64,000 nt of DNA from Flavobacterium supellecticarium (GTDB taxonomy: Bacteria > Bacteroidota > Bacteroidia > Flavobacteriales > Flavobacteriaceae), in NCBI RefSeq assembly GCF_004801375.1, contig NZ_SSNZ01000007.1, forward strand, positions 1-64,000, written 5' to 3'. Below the pieces are notes generated by a model that did not search any database, was not told the origin of the DNA, and saw nothing but the letters and a program-made list of their open reading frames with translations. Within the stretch, counting starts at the first letter, position 1; every line of letters starts with the position of its first letter. This document shows, piece after piece, positions 39,723 through 48,361 of this stretch. The translations under genes and the position numbers were made by a program.

Positions 39723-40976
39723 TTATTCTTTAGTGATGATCTGCATCGTCTCACGGCTCATTTGTTTTACCAGTACCGTTTTGTCTTTTTCGACCATTTG
39801 TACCGCTTTGTCTGTGAAATGACGAATTGTGTACAAGGATACATTTTCGTTATAGGTCACTTTGAATTTTTTAGAGAGTGCCGCTTTTAGTTCGTTGAAA
39901 TGATTAAACTTGTCTTCAATGCAAACGGAAAAACTAATCGCCGTATTCTGGATCAGGCTCACTTTTATTTTGTATTGATGGAATAATCCGAAAATCGCAC
40001 TGATGTTTTCTTCCATGATAAACGAAAAATCAATGGATGACAGGGAAATCAACAACTGGTTTTTCTTAACGATAAAGCAGGAAGTCTGTGGTTCCAGATC
40101 GGCTCCTTTGGAAACACTGGTTCCCGGTAATAATGGGTTGACAAACGACTTTACATATAACGGAATTTCCTTTTTTTGTAGCGGTTGTAAGGTTTTCGGG
40201 TGAATTACCGAAGCTCCGTAAAATGCCAATTCAATGGCTTCGCGATAAGAAATCTGATTTAGAAGGACTGCGTTTTCAAAATACCGCGGATCGGCATTTA
40301 AAACACCCGGTACGTCTTTCCAGATCGTTACGCTTTCGGCATTCAGACAATAGGCAAAAATAGCCGCCGTATAATCGGAACCTTCCCGTCCCAGGGTAGT
40401 TGTAAAATTGTTTTCATCCGAACCTAAAAATCCCTGGGTAATATTCAGTACACTCTTTTTGATGTTTTTGGAAATGGTTTTCTGCGTTAATTCCCAATCG
40501 ACAATCGCATCACGATAGGTATTATCTGTTTTGATCAAATTACGTACGTCCACCCATTGGTTTTTAATGCCGCTATGGTTAAAATAATAGCTCAGAATGC
40601 TAGTCGATACAATTTCGCCATACCCGACAATCTGATCGTATACAAAGTTGTAGTTGGGCGATTTGTTGCTGCCGAGAAAATACTCCATATCCGTAAAATG
40701 CCGGTTTACCGCTGTAAAGACCTCGTGTTTTTCGTCTTCAAACAAATCCAGTAAAATCTGGTTGTGGTATTTCTTGACTTCCTGAATGGAAGCCTTGAGC
40801 TCCGCCGATTTATCAAAATAGTTCTTTATAACCACTTCTAAAGCGTTTGTGGTTTTCCCCATTGCCGAAACAACCAGAAGAACATCGTCAAAACCTACTT
40901 TTTGCAAAACGTCGTATACGTTTTTAATACTACTGGCGTCTTTTACAGAGGCGCCACCAAATTTGAATACTCTCAT
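39723..40976 (-). CDS. lysC: Aspartate kinase (monofunctional)
   Basis: A 417-residue enzyme that phosphorylates aspartate, the first step to lysine, threonine and methionine. The amino-acid kinase domain begins MRVFKFGGASVKDASSIKNV and includes GREGSDYTAAIFAYCLNAES and VPGVLNADPRYFENAVLL; the turn FYGASVIHPKTLQPLQKKEI is also typical. The C-terminal portion (about 290-417) should contain the ACT regulatory domains. There is no homoserine dehydrogenase fusion. It stands beside the GNAT gene with a 43-base gap and could be the second gene of a short transcript. Feedback regulation by lysine or threonine is likely for the family but not readable here. Confidence 0.95.
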   Translation of the reverse strand: MRVFKFGGASVKDASSIKNVYDVLQKVGFDDVLLVVSAMGKTTNALEVVIKNYFDKSAELKASIQEVKKYHNQILLDLFEDEKHEVFTAVNRHFTDMEYFLGSNKSPNYNFVYDQIVGYGEIVSTSILSYYFNHSGIKNQWVDVRNLIKTDNTYRDAIVDWELTQKTISKNIKKSVLNITQGFLGSDENNFTTTLGREGSDYTAAIFAYCLNAESVTIWKDVPGVLNADPRYFENAVLLNQISYREAIELAFYGASVIHPKTLQPLQKKEIPLYVKSFVNPLLPGTSVSKGADLEPQTSCFIVKKNQLLISLSSIDFSFIMEENISAIFGLFHQYKIKVSLIQNTAISFSVCIEDKFNHFNELKAALSKKFKVTYNENVSLYTIRHFTDKAVQMVEKDKTVLVKQMSRETMQIITKE

Positions 40977-41019
40977 TGTTTAAAAATTAGACCTGTATAA
41001 TAGTGTGATTACAGTCGCT

Positions 41020-41502
41020 TTAACGCGGCAGTAAGCTGTTTGTGAAATTACTGATTCCGGCTTCGTCCATTTGTACGACGTACCAGTCTTTTAAAACTTT
41101 TGCACCCGATTTTTCGTAAAAGTCAATCGCATTTTGGTTCCAATCCAGTACGGCCCATTCGATACGACGAACATTGTCTTTTTTACCTTGTTTGATTACT
41201 TCTGCATATAAAGCATGTCCCAATCCGGTGCCGCGCATTTTTTCATTTACAATCAGATCTTCCAGATGAATCGTTTTGCCTTTCCAGGTTGAATAGCGAT
41301 AGTAGAATAAAGCCATACCAACTATCTCATGGTCGACTTCGGCGATAAAGGTTTTAAAAAGTGGGTTTTCACCAAAACCGTCGCGTATCAGTTCGTCTAC
41401 GGTAACTACTACGGCATCGGGTTCTTTTTCAAATACAGCCAGTTCGCGGATCAGCCCGAGTACCGCCGGCATATCTTCTTTTTGTCCTATTCGGATATTC
41501 AT
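41020..41502 (-). CDS. GNAT family N-acetyltransferase
   Basis: A 160-residue acetyltransferase from the ATG at 41502 (MNIRIGQKEDMPAVLGLIRE). The open frame extends upstream past the promoter and is not used. The GNAT core shows YRYSTWKGKTIHLEDLIV, the acetyl-CoA loop NEKMRGTGLGHALYAEVIKQ and EWAVLDWNQNAIDFYEKSGA. The last two blocks, with W-N-x-x-A-I-x-F-Y, are typical of the diamine (spermidine/thialysine) acetyltransferase branch, so a polyamine-like substrate is possible but unproven. The -7 element TATTTTTG lies at 41557-41564 on the minus strand, divergent to fbp. Confidence 0.9.
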   Translation of the reverse strand: MNIRIGQKEDMPAVLGLIRELAVFEKEPDAVVVTVDELIRDGFGENPLFKTFIAEVDHEIVGMALFYYRYSTWKGKTIHLEDLIVNEKMRGTGLGHALYAEVIKQGKKDNVRRIEWAVLDWNQNAIDFYEKSGAKVLKDWYVVQMDEAGISNFTNSLLPR

Positions 41503-41556
41503 TTTACGGAAATTAAGTGTTTTGTTATTGCCGGAATAAAATATACTGGCATTGCA

Positions 41557-41574
41557 CAAAAATAGCGATATTTG
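41557..41574. promoter_or_regulatory. Back-to-back -7 elements of the GNAT and fbp genes
   Basis: Minus strand TATTTTTG at 41557-41564 (for the GNAT gene) and plus strand GATATTTG at 41567-41574 (for fbp; one mismatch to TAnnTTTG). The two promoters must overlap. Confidence 0.5.
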
Positions 41575-41607
41575 TACTCGAAAACACAACAACAACTCTA
41601 ATAAATA

Positions 41608-42615
41608 ATGAAAGATCGCAATAAAACGTTAGGTGAGTTTATCATTGAAAAACAGGAAGAATTCAAGTACTCATCCGGGGAATTGTCCCGAATTATCAAT
41701 TCCATTCGTCTGGCGGCAAAGGTGGTGAGCCACAAAGTAAATAAAGCTGGTTTGGTCGATATCGTAGGAGCGGCCGGGGAACAGAATATTCAGGGCGAAG
41801 ATCAGCAAAAACTGGATGTATATGCCAATGAGGTTTTTATTCAAACGTTGATCAATCGTGAGATTGTCTGCGGAATCGCGTCCGAAGAAAACGACGATTT
41901 TATTACCGTACAGGGAAAAGATGCCAGTCATAATAACAAATATGTAGTGTTAATGGATCCGTTGGATGGATCGTCCAATATTGATGTAAACGTATCGGTG
42001 GGAACCATTTTCTCGGTTTACCGCAGAATCACACCTATGGGAACGCCGGTAACACTGGAAGATTTTCTACAACCGGGCGTAAATCAGGTAGCAGCAGGTT
42101 ATGTAATCTATGGTACGTCGACCATGTTGGTGTATACAACCGGTCACGGCGTAAACGGTTTTACATTAAACCCGGCTATCGGTACATTTTACCTGTCGCA
42201 CCCGAATATGAAATATGCGCCGGACGGAAAAATCTATTCGATTAACGAAGGGAATTATATTCATTTCCCACAAGGGGTTAAAGATTATATCAAATATTGT
42301 CAGTTGGAAGAAGGGGATCGTCCGTATACATCGCGTTATATCGGAAGTTTGGTGTCCGATTTTCATAGAAACATGATCAAAGGAGGGGTTTATATTTATC
42401 CGACCAGTTCCAAAGCGCCAAATGGAAAATTGCGTTTGTTATACGAATGCAATCCAATGGCTTTTATCGCCGAACAGGCCGGAGGAAAAGCATCCGATGG
42501 TTTTGATCGTATCCTTGAAATTAAGCCAACGGAATTGCATCAACGGGTACCGTTTTTCTGCGGAAGTCGGAACATGGTGGAAAAAGCGGAAGAATTTATG
42601 ACCAACGCGACGTAA
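41608..42615 (+). CDS. fbp: Fructose-1,6-bisphosphatase, class 1
   Basis: A 335-residue gluconeogenic enzyme. The metal and substrate motifs are clear: [27 protein letters not shown], and the sugar-binding [20 protein letters not shown] with the catalytic loop [20 protein letters not shown]. Length and start match class 1 FBPases. It is transcribed away from the GNAT gene and is followed by a hairpin terminator. Regulation by AMP is general for the family. Confidence 0.97.
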   Translation: MKDRNKTLGEFIIEKQEEFKYSSGELSRIINSIRLAAKVVSHKVNKAGLVDIVGAAGEQNIQGEDQQKLDVYANEVFIQTLINREIVCGIASEENDDFITVQGKDASHNNKYVVLMDPLDGSSNIDVNVSVGTIFSVYRRITPMGTPVTLEDFLQPGVNQVAAGYVIYGTSTMLVYTTGHGVNGFTLNPAIGTFYLSHPNMKYAPDGKIYSINEGNYIHFPQGVKDYIKYCQLEEGDRPYTSRYIGSLVSDFHRNMIKGGVYIYPTSSKAPNGKLRLLYECNPMAFIAEQAGGKASDGFDRILEIKPTELHQRVPFFCGSRNMVEKAEEFMTNAT

Positions 42616-42642
42616 TAAGATAAGACCTGACAGGTCTATAAA

Positions 42643-42674
42643 GTAAAAAGTCCTGAATTTTCAGGACTTTTTTA
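42643..42674. terminator. Bidirectional terminator between fbp and the TerB-like gene
   Basis: AAAAAGTCCTGAA - TTT - TCAGGACTTTTTT. A short palindrome GACCTGACAGGTC (42624-42636) lies just before it. Confidence 0.88.
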
Positions 42675-42689
42675 TTCGGTAAAAACGGA

Positions 42690-43121
42690 TTATTTGTTCA
42701 TGTTTTGCATTTCGTATATAAACGTGTCCAGGTCTACATTTAAAAGCAATAACGAAAACGCTTTGTCTACAATATATGAAGCGTTACTTGGTGTAAAGCC
42801 TAATGCCAAAACGAAACGCATCAGAATTTCTTTTTGTTTCGGACCCAGAATATGATCTGCATAAACCATACGGGATAAATCATACAAACGCTCTAAACGT
42901 TGTGTGTATAAATAAGGAGGGTTAATCGGATATTTTAAAGGATTCTCCAGAATTTCTTCATACTCCTCTTTCGAAATCTCCAACTGAATAGCCAACTTGT
43001 CTAAGAAGTTTCTTTCTTCCTGAGTCAGGTCGCCGTCTGCAAGAGCAACTCGTACGATAGCTGAAAAGTGGCCTTTGTTACGGGACTTAAATTCGCTATC
43101 AAATAAATCTGAAAATGACAT
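42690..43121 (-). CDS. TerB-like protein
   Basis: A 143-residue all-helical soluble protein. VRVALADGDLTQEERNFLDKLA contains the DGxxxxxE metal-type motif of the TerB (DjlA N-terminal-like) fold, repeated less clearly as ADHILGPKQKEILMRFVLAL. TerB-type proteins are associated with tellurite resistance in operons with terC/D/E, but none of those genes is near, so a general stress or metal-sensing role is as likely. It has a TATATTTG element at 43153-43160 (minus), about 30 bases before the start. Confidence 0.82.
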   Translation of the reverse strand: MSFSDLFDSEFKSRNKGHFSAIVRVALADGDLTQEERNFLDKLAIQLEISKEEYEEILENPLKYPINPPYLYTQRLERLYDLSRMVYADHILGPKQKEILMRFVLALGFTPSNASYIVDKAFSLLLLNVDLDTFIYEMQNMNK

Positions 43122-43152
43122 ATTTTTACAATTAAATGGTGTTGTACAGGTA

Positions 43153-43160
43153 CAAATATA
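43153..43160 (-). promoter_or_regulatory. -7 element of the TerB-like gene
   Basis: TATATTTG on the minus strand, an exact TAnnTTTG match. Confidence 0.55.
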
Positions 43161-43232
43161 CTTTATTTCCTATCCTGTTAAAACAAAATGTCGGCTTTTG
43201 TTGGCAGAGTATAGAAATATCAAAAATAATTG

Positions 43233-43240
43233 TAAGTTTG
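43233..43240 (+). promoter_or_regulatory. -7 element of the HupE-like gene
   Basis: TAAGTTTG on the plus strand, an exact TAnnTTTG match, 29 bases before the ATG at 43270. It decides the start of that gene. Confidence 0.6.
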
Positions 43241-43269
43241 GATTCCCAAGTCAAATTAAAAGAAATACT

Positions 43270-43863
43270 ATGTCAGAATTTTGGATATACTTTAACATCG
43301 GATTACGCCATGTGCTCGATATCAATGCTTATGATCATGTTTTGTTCCTGATCGCTTTGGTGGTTCCCTATGCGTTTAAAGACTGGAAGCGGGTGTTGTT
43401 ACTCGTGACGCTTTTTACTTTGGGACATACCTTGTCGCTCATGTTATCGGTGTATGGAATCGTATATATTAAGGCCAATCTGGTCGAGTTTCTGATACCG
43501 ATTACCATTTTGGTGACGGCATTATTTCATTTGTTTACCGCCGGAAAGTCATCCAAAAACGAAAGTGTCAGTTTTGTGGCTTTCGTAACGCTTTTCTTTG
43601 GAATTATTCATGGATTGGGTTTTTCCAATTACTTTAAAACCATATTGCCGGGCGCTGCATCCGATAAATTACTGCCGTTACTCGAATTCGCATTGGGTAT
43701 TGAAACAGCACAAATTATTGTGGTGTTGGTAGTGTTAATCCTTTCCTATATTATTCAGACTTTTTTCCGCTTTTCCAAACGCGACTGGACACTGGTTATG
43801 TCGGCTTTTGTGATCGGTGTGGTATTACCGATGATCATAAGTAGTGAAATTTGGAATCGCTAA
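43270..43863 (+). CDS. HupE/UreJ-family membrane protein
   Basis: A 197-residue protein with about six membrane helices from the ATG at 43270 (MSEFWIYFNIGLRHVLDI). The frame is open to an upstream ATG at 43075, but that would cross the promoter element and the divergent TerB-like gene. The conserved HVLDINAYDHVLFLIAL, TLGHTLSLML and FGIIHGLGFSNYF histidine motifs are those of HupE/UreJ proteins, which are thought to move nickel or cobalt. No hydrogenase or urease genes are nearby, so the transported ion is uncertain. Confidence 0.88.
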   Translation: MSEFWIYFNIGLRHVLDINAYDHVLFLIALVVPYAFKDWKRVLLLVTLFTLGHTLSLMLSVYGIVYIKANLVEFLIPITILVTALFHLFTAGKSSKNESVSFVAFVTLFFGIIHGLGFSNYFKTILPGAASDKLLPLLEFALGIETAQIIVVLVVLILSYIIQTFFRFSKRDWTLVMSAFVIGVVLPMIISSEIWNR

Positions 43864-43880
43864 AAAAAAATGCTTACCTT

Positions 43881-44034
43881 TTCAGTATCAGTAGCGAAAC
43901 GTTTGTGTATTTTTGTATTCCGTATTCCTGCTGTCCGCTATATCGTGTTGGTGCAACAAGGATGTCGCTCCCATCAGGGCTATAGGGATAGGTCATTACC
44001 TTTTGTGATGGTTTACAAGTAACTAATACATTGA
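43881..44034 (-). pseudogene. Possible remnant of a C-terminal coding fragment
   Basis: The minus strand between the HupE-like gene and the dCMP deaminase gene is open for about 50 codons with a natural-looking composition (SQKVMTYPYSPDGSDILVAP then TRYSGQQEYGIQKY, ending at a TAA near 43881). It has an internal ATG, so a 40-residue protein is possible. I see no family match, promoter or terminator. It may be a decayed gene end or chance. Confidence 0.25.
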
Positions 44035-44463
44035 ATGAAAGAACAAAAACGGAATAAATACGATAAGGCCTACCTGAGAATTGCTAAAGAATGGAGCCTG
44101 TTGTCGTATTGTAAAAGAAAACAGGTTGGTGCCATCATTGTAAAAGATCGTATGATTATATCCGACGGTTATAACGGAACGCCATCCGGATTTGAGAATT
44201 GCTGCGAAGACGATGATGGTTATACCAAATGGTATGTGTTGCATGCCGAAGCGAATGCCATTTCGAAAGTGGCGCGATCCACTCAATCCTGCGAAGGAGC
44301 AACCTTATATATTACCTTGTCGCCTTGTAAGGATTGTAGTAAACTGATTCATCAATCCGGAATTAAACGGGTTGTTTATTATCAGGGCTATAAAGATGAA
44401 GAAGGACTTGATTTTCTAAGAAAAGCAGGTGTTGAGGTAGAGCATATTGCTGATTTGGATTAG
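44035..44463 (+). CDS. dCMP deaminase
   Basis: A 142-residue zinc deaminase of the ComEB/dCMP deaminase group. The zinc site is HAEAN (about 69-73) and PCKDC (about 97-101). SYCKRKQVGAIIVKD and GYNGTPSGFENCCE give the substrate-loop region that marks dCMP over CMP/cytidine deaminases. It makes dUMP for thymidylate synthesis. The start of the processing-protease gene is one base after its stop, so the two are co-transcribed. Confidence 0.93.
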   Translation: MKEQKRNKYDKAYLRIAKEWSLLSYCKRKQVGAIIVKDRMIISDGYNGTPSGFENCCEDDDGYTKWYVLHAEANAISKVARSTQSCEGATLYITLSPCKDCSKLIHQSGIKRVVYYQGYKDEEGLDFLRKAGVEVEHIADLD

Positions 44464-44464
44464 T

Positions 44465-46045
44465 ATGAAAATTAAAAAAATATACTTGCCGGTAATAATC
44501 ACTACGGCACTCGCAGTGGGTGTGCTTATTGGGGGCTATCTTAACTTTTCGGCTCCAACGGCGAATTTTTCTTCAAACGCGAGTAAAAATAAACTCAATA
44601 AGCTACTGGATTTTATCAATAACGAATATGTTGATGAGGTCAATACCGATTCGATTGTGGATCTTACTGTAAACGGTATTCTCGAAAAACTCGATCCGCA
44701 TTCGGTTTATATTGCTAAAAACGAGTTTGAATCCGTGGCGCAAAGTATGAAAGGTGACTTTGTGGGAATCGGTGTTAATTTTTATACCTATAAAGATTCG
44801 GTAGCGGTTATCAAACCCATTGCCGGCGGACCTTCTGAAAGAGCCGGAATCCGTGCGGGCGATCGTATTCTGTTTGCCGGTAATACCAAGTTGTTTGGAA
44901 AGAAAATATCCAACGACACGCTTTTTTCAAAACTCAAAGGAGAAAGAGGATCCAAAGTAGAGCTGACCATTTTTAGAAAAACGGAAAACAAAAAGTTTAA
45001 AGTTAATGTGACCCGCGATTTGGTGCCAATCAAAAGCGTGGATGTGGCTTTAATGCTCAATGATAAAATCGGATATATTAAAATTAATCGTTTTGCTGAG
45101 ACCACTTTTAAAGAATTTCATCAGGGATTGTCAAAGCTTAAAGCAGCCGGTGTGCAGGAACTTATTGTCGATGTACGCAATAATGGTGGTGGCTATATGG
45201 AACGCGCGGTGGAAATTGCAGACGAATTCCTGAAAGATAAAGAGCAAATCGTTAAAATCAAAAACCGAAAAGGAGTGGAGGATATTAGTAATGCTACTTC
45301 GAAAGGAAGTTTTGAAAACGGAAAACTATATATTCTGATCGATGAAAACAGTGCGTCGGCAAGTGAAATTTTAGCCGGAGCGATTCAGGATAACGACCGC
45401 GGACTGATTGTGGGAAGAAGATCGTTCGGAAAAGGACTGGTGCAACGGGAAATGCCGTTGGGAGATGGTTCTGCTGTTCGTTTAACGGTGGCGCGTTATT
45501 ATACGCCTTCGGGACGATCGATCCAAAAACCGTATAACAAAGGTCTGGAAGCCTATTACGGTGATTTTGAAAAACGTTTTGAAAATGGTGAATTATACGC
45601 TTTTGATAGTATCAAAGTTGCGGATAGTTTGAAGTTTAAAACCAAAAAAGGAAAAACGGTTTATGGCGGCGGCGGTATCATTCCGGATATTTTTGTTCCG
45701 ATGGAAGGAAAACATGGCGATGAGGCATTGAATATGATCATGCAATCTGGAATCGTGAGTTATTTTGTTTTTGAAGAACTGGATCATGAAAGATCGCAAT
45801 TTCAAAAGTTAACGATTCCGCAAGTGGAAAGTAAGGTGAAAAATACCGATTTTTATTACGATGGTTTCCGTAAGCATTTGTCGAAAAGTGGGCTTATTTT
45901 TAATCTGGATAAAAACAAAGATAAGGTCAAACAATATCTGGCTGCCGAATTTGTACGCCAGTTATTTGATGAGCAACATTATTATCAGTTGGTTTTAAAA
46001 GAAGATCCGATGATTAAAGCGGTGTTTGAAGCTGCTAAAAAATAA
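44465..46045 (+). CDS. S41 family C-terminal processing peptidase
   Basis: A 526-residue protease from the ATG at 44465. It has an N-terminal signal or anchor (about 4-28), a helical region, a PDZ domain (about 85-170, VGIGVNFYTYKDSVAVIKPI, AGIRAGDRIL) and the S41 catalytic core: LIVDVRNNGGGYMERAVEIA, the nucleophile Ser in NSASASEILAGAIQDN (about 297-302) and the Lys in RSFGKGLVQ (about 322). The C-terminal extension (about 420-526) is alpha-helical. It degrades or trims proteins in the periplasm by recognising C-termini. The compact size is that of bacterial CtpA rather than Tsp/Prc. Confidence 0.94.
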   Translation: MKIKKIYLPVIITTALAVGVLIGGYLNFSAPTANFSSNASKNKLNKLLDFINNEYVDEVNTDSIVDLTVNGILEKLDPHSVYIAKNEFESVAQSMKGDFVGIGVNFYTYKDSVAVIKPIAGGPSERAGIRAGDRILFAGNTKLFGKKISNDTLFSKLKGERGSKVELTIFRKTENKKFKVNVTRDLVPIKSVDVALMLNDKIGYIKINRFAETTFKEFHQGLSKLKAAGVQELIVDVRNNGGGYMERAVEIADEFLKDKEQIVKIKNRKGVEDISNATSKGSFENGKLYILIDENSASASEILAGAIQDNDRGLIVGRRSFGKGLVQREMPLGDGSAVRLTVARYYTPSGRSIQKPYNKGLEAYYGDFEKRFENGELYAFDSIKVADSLKFKTKKGKTVYGGGGIIPDIFVPMEGKHGDEALNMIMQSGIVSYFVFEELDHERSQFQKLTIPQVESKVKNTDFYYDGFRKHLSKSGLIFNLDKNKDKVKQYLAAEFVRQLFDEQHYYQLVLKEDPMIKAVFEAAKK

Positions 46046-46047
46046 CA

Positions 46048-46074
46048 TAAAAAGGAGCCTGGGCTCCTTTTTTA
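46048..46074. terminator. Bidirectional terminator after the S41 protease gene
   Basis: AAAAGGAGCC - TG - GGCTCCTTTT with T-runs, 3 bases past the stop codon. It overlaps the stop of the convergent oxidoreductase gene. Confidence 0.85.
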
Positions 46075-46680
46075 TTTTCGTATACTGTCGTGAGAGTGGG
46101 TTTCAATTCCGTTGTTCCATAACGTTAGGAGGTCGGTTGCTACCGATGCACCACTTCCGGCGGCTATCGCAAGCTGACTTCTCCATCCGGCCAGCGTCCC
46201 GGCTACATAAATACCGTCGGCTACAAGATGATCATTGTTTTTAAGCTGGATACGATTCTTTTCCGGTAGCGCTTTGCGATGCGGTTCAATATAGTGTTCC
46301 AGGCCTTCTATTCCGAAAAGGTTGGAGGATCCGATGGCGACAACAATTGCGCGGGTTTTATAAGAGCCTTTGTTTGTCGTTACGGTAAAGTCACCTGATG
46401 TTCCTTCGACTTTGATGACTTTTTCGTCCGGAATTTGTATAATATGCGGGTAGGTTTGTGCCAGATGATCGGTGCTTTCGGTTAGAATTTCCGAACCCGG
46501 TTTTCCTGCCGGAATACCATAAGCGTTATTGAATAGTGCGTCTTGTAATGACGACGCTTTCTGGTGGGTGATAATGCCTATTTTTTTATCGGTTACAAAA
46601 CTCTTTTTTTGAGCCGACCCTAATATAAGGGCACACGAAACCCCGGCTACACCGCCACCAATTAGCAAAACATCAAACAT
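46072..46680 (-). CDS. Truncated-size FAD-dependent oxidoreductase, thioredoxin reductase-like
   Basis: A 202-residue flavoprotein. The FAD-binding GxGxxG is at LLIGGGVAGVSCALILG, with the middle GxG-like TRAIVVAIGSSNLFGIEG and the C-terminal ADGIYVAGTLAGWRSQLAIAAGSGASVA, the block that closes the FAD site in TrxR/AhpF-like enzymes. The NADPH domain and CxxC active site of thioredoxin reductases (about 310 residues) are missing, but the ends of the fold are intact, so this is likely a small class rather than a broken gene. It follows a 66-residue membrane protein by 3 bases in the same transcript. Confidence 0.82.
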   Translation of the reverse strand: MFDVLLIGGGVAGVSCALILGSAQKKSFVTDKKIGIITHQKASSLQDALFNNAYGIPAGKPGSEILTESTDHLAQTYPHIIQIPDEKVIKVEGTSGDFTVTTNKGSYKTRAIVVAIGSSNLFGIEGLEHYIEPHRKALPEKNRIQLKNNDHLVADGIYVAGTLAGWRSQLAIAAGSGASVATDLLTLWNNGIETHSHDSIRK

Positions 46681-46683
46681 GTC

Positions 46684-46884
46684 TTAGTTTCCTTTTGTTT
46701 TTTCTTCGATGGCTTTCGACATCTTGAAGATTAATAAAATACAAACAGCGCATAATGAGGCCACAATGCCGATTAACGCCACTAAACTGTTGCCTTCAAA
46801 AAGATTCGAAAAATCCAATAGGGTCAGGTTAAAAATAATTAACCCCAACGCGGCAGCGATTAGTATGTATGAGAAAATTTTCAT
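46684..46884 (-). CDS. Small two-helix membrane protein, 66 residues
   Basis: MKIFSYILIAAALGLIIFNL begins a first helix (about 4-20) and ALIGIVASLCAVCILLIFKM forms a second (about 36-55), separated by a polar loop with FEGNS. A basic tail ends the chain. It is immediately upstream of the FAD oxidoreductase with 3 bases between, so they are probably co-expressed and could form a membrane-linked pair. Function unknown. Confidence 0.78.
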   Translation of the reverse strand: MKIFSYILIAAALGLIIFNLTLLDFSNLFEGNSLVALIGIVASLCAVCILLIFKMSKAIEEKTKGN

Positions 46885-46947
46885 TGTAAATAAAAAAAAA
46901 GAACTACGAGTAGTTAAATTATGGCGGTGAAATTAGTAAAAATCTGC

Positions 46948-47523
46948 TTAAACAAACAGACCTTTAACATTAGCTGCGAATAATTTAACAGCGATGGCTA
47001 AAAGAACAACACCAAATACCTTACGGATAACGCCTAGCCCGTTTTTACCCAATGTTTTTTCGATTCGGGATGATGATTTTAAAACCAGGTATACGATTAG
47101 AATGTTGGCCAGAATGCCTAAGATAATGTTGATCGTCTGATATTCCGAACGCAATGATAATAAAGTAGTCATCGTTCCGGCTCCGGCAATTAAAGGAAAG
47201 GCGATGGGTACAATGGATGCCGTATTGGGTGCATCGTCTTTATAAAGTGTGATGCCTAAGATCATTTCCAGTGCCAGAAAAAATAATACAAACGAACCGG
47301 CTACGGCAAACGAGTTGACATCGATTCCGATAAGTTTTAAAATTTCATCTCCCACAAAAAGAAAAGAAATCATGATGACAGCCGCAACTATAGAGGCTTT
47401 TTCAGATTGTATATGGCCTACTTTATTGCGTAAATCAACAATAATCGGGATGCTTCCGAAAATATCGATCACCGCAAATAAAACCATTCCTACCGTAAAA
47501 AATTCTTTCCAATCGAATCCCAT
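46948..47523 (-). CDS. MarC family membrane protein
   Basis: A 191-residue protein with six membrane helices. FAVIDIFGSIPIIVDL at the start of helix one, the central NSFAVAGSFVLFFLALEMIL and the second-half IVPIAFPLIAGAGTMTTLLS block are the paired motifs of MarC/UPF0056 proteins. The family was once linked to multiple antibiotic resistance, but that role was not upheld, so the function is unknown. The start ATG at 47523 and a TAATTTTG element at 47546-47553 (minus) support the gene boundaries. Confidence 0.9.
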   Translation of the reverse strand: MGFDWKEFFTVGMVLFAVIDIFGSIPIIVDLRNKVGHIQSEKASIVAAVIMISFLFVGDEILKLIGIDVNSFAVAGSFVLFFLALEMILGITLYKDDAPNTASIVPIAFPLIAGAGTMTTLLSLRSEYQTINIILGILANILIVYLVLKSSSRIEKTLGKNGLGVIRKVFGVVLLAIAVKLFAANVKGLFV

Positions 47524-47545
47524 ACCTATTATTTTTTTAAGACTG

Positions 47546-47553
47546 CAAAATTA
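47546..47553 (-). promoter_or_regulatory. -7 element of the marC-like gene
   Basis: TAATTTTG on the minus strand, exact TAnnTTTG match, 22 bases before the ATG at 47523. Confidence 0.55.
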
Positions 47554-47693
47554 TATAAATTTATAACAAAAAATCTAAAAATAGGGTTAATTTTTAACAT
47601 AAAAATAAAATTGACCTACAAATGTCTTTTTTTATTGCTTATTTCGTAATTAAAGTGAGGTTTTAGTAGCGTTTTAAAATCCGTATTAATTTG

Positions 47694-47701
47694 TACCTTT
47701 G
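47694..47701 (+). promoter_or_regulatory. -7 element of the DUF3109 gene
   Basis: TACCTTTG, exact TAnnTTTG match, 27 bases before the ATG at 47729. Confidence 0.6.
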
Positions 47702-47728
47702 TCGGCTAATTAATGAATTCCGAGTATA

Positions 47729-48295
47729 ATGTTTCAGTTAGGGAAAACCATCGTGTCTGAAGAAATTCTTGAAAAAGAATTTGTGTGTAATCTGTCGGCT
47801 TGTAAGGGAGCTTGTTGTGTAGATGGTGATGCCGGTGCGCCACTTGATCAAAGTGAAGTCGCGATTCTGGAAAAAATTTATCCTATCGTAAAACCGTTTT
47901 TACGTCCCGAAGGTGTTGCTGCAATCGAAGCGCAGGGAACCTCGATCGTAGGTTCGGATGGCGAACTGGAAACACCGCTGATTGACGGAGCGGATTGCGC
48001 GTATGTTATTTTTGATGGACCAACGGCACTTTGTGGTATTGAACAGGCGTACAACCAGGGTCTGGTCGATTGGAAAAAACCGGTTTCCTGTCATTTGTAC
48101 CCGATACGGGTTAAAGACTTTTCCGATTTTGCTGCGGTGAATTACCATAAATGGCATATCTGTGACGATGCTTGCTCGCTTGGAAAAGAGTTGGAGGTTC
48201 CGGTGTATAAATTCGTAAAAGAAGCACTGGTTCGTAAGTTCGGGCCGGAATGGTATAGCGAACTTGAAAAGGTGGCCGAAGAACTTAAAAAGTAG
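47729..48295 (+). CDS. DUF3109 cysteine-rich protein
   Basis: A 188-residue soluble protein. Eight to nine cysteines are spread through it: VCNLSACKGACC at the start, then DCAY, LCGIE, SCHLYPIRVKD, ICDDAC. This matches DUF3109 of Bacteroidota and resembles the Cys-rich CxxCxxxCC arrangements of the YkgJ-type zinc/iron clusters. It probably binds an iron-sulfur cluster or zinc. The biochemical role is unknown. It is monocistronic with a consensus promoter. Confidence 0.88.
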   Translation: MFQLGKTIVSEEILEKEFVCNLSACKGACCVDGDAGAPLDQSEVAILEKIYPIVKPFLRPEGVAAIEAQGTSIVGSDGELETPLIDGADCAYVIFDGPTALCGIEQAYNQGLVDWKKPVSCHLYPIRVKDFSDFAAVNYHKWHICDDACSLGKELEVPVYKFVKEALVRKFGPEWYSELEKVAEELKK

Positions 48296-48361
48296 GTTGA
48301 CTGTTTTTTTTCGGAAAGGCTTTAATCAGGTGTGTTGACACTGGTGTGGCTTCTTTTTTTA

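Noticed and set aside
42624..42636. Palindrome GACCTGACAGGTC after fbp
   Set aside because: It shares its core with the terminator at 33281-33320 and has no T-run; most likely a chance or relic hairpin beside the true terminator.
42690..43121. Tellurite resistance operon
   Set aside because: Only a TerB-like protein is present, without terC, terD, terE or terZ nearby.
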